The position numbers and the translations under genes are program-made. From assembly GCA_019614645.1 (NCBI GenBank), contig JABWDB010000006.1, positions 3,286,001 through 3,350,000 on the forward strand: a DNA stretch of 64,000 bases. The letters run 5' to 3'. Positions 61,956 to 64,000 of this stretch are shown here, in pieces (the stretch's first letter is position 1; each line of letters starts with the position of its first letter). The notes beneath the pieces are model-generated. The model did no database searches. It was not told where the DNA came from and saw only the letters and a program-made list of their open reading frames with translations. This DNA is from Stratiolaelaps scimitus. Taxonomy: Eukaryota; Arthropoda; Arachnida; Mesostigmata; Laelapidae.

Positions 61956-61961
61956 ATTAAA
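61956..61961 (+). promoter_or_regulatory. Possible polyadenylation signal ATTAAA
   Basis: ATTAAA 150 bp after the stop codon of the LRRC20-like gene, in an A-rich stretch. Distance and motif suit a short 3' UTR. Confidence 0.45.
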
Positions 61962-63028
61962 TTAAAACAATTAAAACAAAACGCTGTCCAGCCCAGTGCT
62001 GCCTAATCGAATTAATGAAATCGAACTTCGAACGATCGGAGCATATTCCTGTACAAGCGTTACATCTATGCGGTCTCTTTTATCGTGTAGAATTGTCTCC
62101 AGTTTCGACAACGAATACTGTTGTGTTATCACATATTGAGATTCTGTGGCAGGTTCTCACCCCGAAAGCTTTACCTGCCTGCTCTTGCGCAAACACCAGA
62201 TACCACCGTACACATGATACAAACAACAATAACTGCATTGTAATTAATGAGGACACCAATATATGCTCGGCACAACTGATACGAGAGCACAATTATGAAT
62301 AATTTGTGCCAGTAAAAACGCATGTACGTACAAATTCCATTCAAACTGACTGTGTCTCTATCTAAGCTATGTCTCTGCCTGTCTGTTCATCAGATCAACG
62401 ATTCATCGTACTTAATTGCTACTGACGATAATTACCACAAATAACAATGTCCTTTTTCTCCGATGCCCGATCGAGCAACGGATGAGTGAGCGCGTGTCTT
62501 ACTCTCATTTCTAATCTAACGTTTGTCCGACACTCTCATCACGATCGCTAATTGTTAGTGACGAATACGACAATAGCAACCTGTCTAATAATGCATTGAG
62601 CTTATCACCAACGTACCTTGTACATAATAGTATCGCTGTATATATCACAGATGATATAGAAACATCAAATCATATGTCGAGATGCTAGCGGGCCAAACAG
62701 TGTAAGTAAATAAATCATCATAAATACGCCAACTGTGTCTCTTTTTTGGTTGTGTACGAAATGCACGTGCGTATGAATTAATATGTTGATATGATTTTCG
62801 CGTACATATTACAGGTTTTTAATATGCATTTTGAAAAGGCTGTGTGTCCTCGACGAAGACGGAAATTCACAAAAATTGTGAATGTTCGTATCGCATGGCG
62901 GGACAACGAGACACGCCCAAAGGGAAATAGCTCTCACTTAGAGCTTTCGAAGGAGCCACATTTTTCTTATTTTCTCTATGGAACTCGTACCTGGCAAAAA
63001 TCCTCAGATAAGAAAGGTTATATACGTA

Positions 63029-63068
<40 letters not shown>

Positions 63069-63418
63069 ACCTTTCTTTATCTGAGGATTTTTGCCAGGTA
63101 CGAGTACCATAGAGAAAATAAGGTGCTCACACTAATACATAAAGGTTAAGCGCCTGTCATATAGGAGTAGAGCTGAGGGTCAGCTCAAAATAAAAAAAAT
63201 ATATTATATATATATAACAAAACAACTGTAATGCAATAGGCCACGCCGCTAGATTCAGGTTGTCTGGGCAATAACCATTCGTTCGAGCTTAGGCTGTTGG
63301 CCGCATGGTTTGGACTCGACTATGATAGTCTAGCGTTTTTGTTTACTAGACAGGATCGACATACAGCTTGGGCTAAAATACTGCCAGAATTTGAATTTCT
63401 TCGTCAACTTCCTTAATC
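61962..63418. other. Intergenic spacer with inverted repeat
   Basis: No coding signal was recognised. It contains the long inverted repeat at 62966-63122 and, at 63170-63186, a second copy of the palindrome GAGCTGAGGGTCAGCTC. Confidence 0.6.
62966..63122. repeat. Long inverted repeat around a (TA)n core
   Basis: The left arm 62966-63021 and the right arm 63066-63122 are reverse complements over 56-57 bases with one mismatch and one inserted base; the arm includes CTCGTACCTGGCAAAAATCC (left copy). The core is a TA-rich tract. Part of the arm resembles sequence near 59417-59450 (CTTATTCTCTGCCTTACTCG), so it is probably a dispersed foldback repeat. Confidence 0.8.
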
Positions 63419-64000
63419 TTTTTTTTTTTTTTTTTTATGGGGGGTTTCGGGAACGCGTAATGCACATGCGTGACAGAACAGCCTCTTGTCACCTAGTGTG
63501 AGACTCTTAAACTCACTAAAACCCGTGTTCCCCCCCACCCCTAGTTGGTTTGGAACGGCGTAAGCAATACTTCAAACCAACGGGTGTTGAAGCGCTAATC
63601 TCCCGCCATCCCACCCTCAAGGGGTGCGCCATCAGCCTCGGTGCTATCAGTGGCTGTCTCTCCCCTTATCCCTACCCTTTGTGATCCGGGTACCGAGTTG
63701 TGGCTCTCTCCCCCGTGATCAGCGCCAAAGCGCGCCCGTCGAACCTTTTCTAGCTCCTCCTTGGCCCTCATAATGTCCCCAAACCATCCGTTGACCTCCT
63801 CCCACGCGTCGCAGGAAGTCATCATGTGACTCACCATCTGCCCAATCGTCGTGCCTCTGATCGCAGTAGGGCGCCTGCTCCTCGGCTCAGCCAGCGCTAT
63901 GCATTCGAGAAGGGTGTGTTCGACCCCGTCGGTCCTGCCGCTGTCGCAGAGAACGCATGTATCCATGTGCGCTTTGCCGATCTTGACCATATAGGTCTGG
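63419..64000 (-). mobile_element. 3' end of a non-LTR retrotransposon, truncated by window edge
   Basis: On the - strand: an open frame entering from beyond base 64000, a stop at 63595, a 3' UTR of about 155 bp, then a poly(A) tail seen as 20 Ts at 63419-63438. The order and the tail are typical of LINEs. A target-site duplication cannot be judged because the 5' end is outside. Confidence 0.8.
63595..64000 (-). CDS. C-terminal part of retrotransposon pol ORF
   Basis: The frame is open to the window edge, so the methionine at 63990 is internal. IGKAHMDTCVLCDSGRTDGV runs into EHTLLECIALAEPRSRR: this is the CxxC...H...C zinc-knuckle segment after the reverse transcriptase in R1/jockey-like elements, followed by a variable tail. 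No inactivating change is visible in the part seen. The reverse transcriptase and endonuclease would lie beyond base 64000. Confidence 0.78.
   Translation of the reverse strand, partial: QTYMVKIGKAHMDTCVLCDSGRTDGVEHTLLECIALAEPRSRRPTAIRGTTIGQMVSHMMTSCDAWEEVNGWFGDIMRAKEELEKVRRARFGADHGGESHNSVPGSQRVGIRGETATDSTEADGAPLEGGMAGD

Overview
The window looks like nuclear DNA of an arthropod, most likely a chelicerate such as a mite (inferred). Genes are split by GT-AG introns from about 240 bp to 9 kb, (TA)n and (AAT)n microsatellites are frequent, and transposon relics lie in introns and spacers. There are no operons, Shine-Dalgarno sites or long uninterrupted genes. The conserved proteins are animal proteins, and almost all long open frames outside their exons appear to be chance frames.

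Region 1 (1-34604) carries most of an EPS8 homologue on the + strand (epidermal growth factor receptor kinase substrate 8, an actin and Rac regulator). I could join fifteen exons, 4049 to 34604, with every GT-AG boundary and every codon phase matching. They give 1301 codons plus a stop: the end of the PTB-domain region, a Gln-rich linker, the EPS8 helical domain, the SH3 domain split over two exons, a long Ser/His/Asn/Gly-rich linker, the C-terminal SAM-like effector domain and an acidic tail. The start codon and most of the PTB domain are not visible and should lie upstream of base 1. Introns hold microsatellites, a foldback element, two mariner-type terminal-inverted-repeat elements and tRNA-like repeats. 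A possible phase 1-1 cassette exon lies at 17930-18013.

Region 2 (34605-51362) is a gene-poor spacer of about 17 kb. It contains a decayed reverse-transcriptase retroelement on the - strand (about 43620-44860), an unexplained block at about 47490-48260, and a GC- and CAG-rich block just before the next gene.

Region 3 (51363-61804) is a complete + strand gene for a small leucine-rich-repeat protein resembling LRRC20: four coding exons with matching phases and 184 codons plus stop. Exon 1 is separated from the rest by an 8.9-kb intron.

Region 4 (61805-64000) is intergenic. It contains a long near-perfect inverted repeat around a (TA)n core (62966-63122) and, at the right edge on the - strand, the 3' end of a non-LTR retrotransposon: a C-terminal zinc-knuckle segment, a 3' UTR and a poly(A) tail seen as a T-run at 63419-63438.

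The two genes are not obviously linked in function. No wholly new system was identified. The most useful leads are the candidate alternative exons and ends of EPS8, the enlarged EPS8 linker, and the foldback and inverted-repeat elements.
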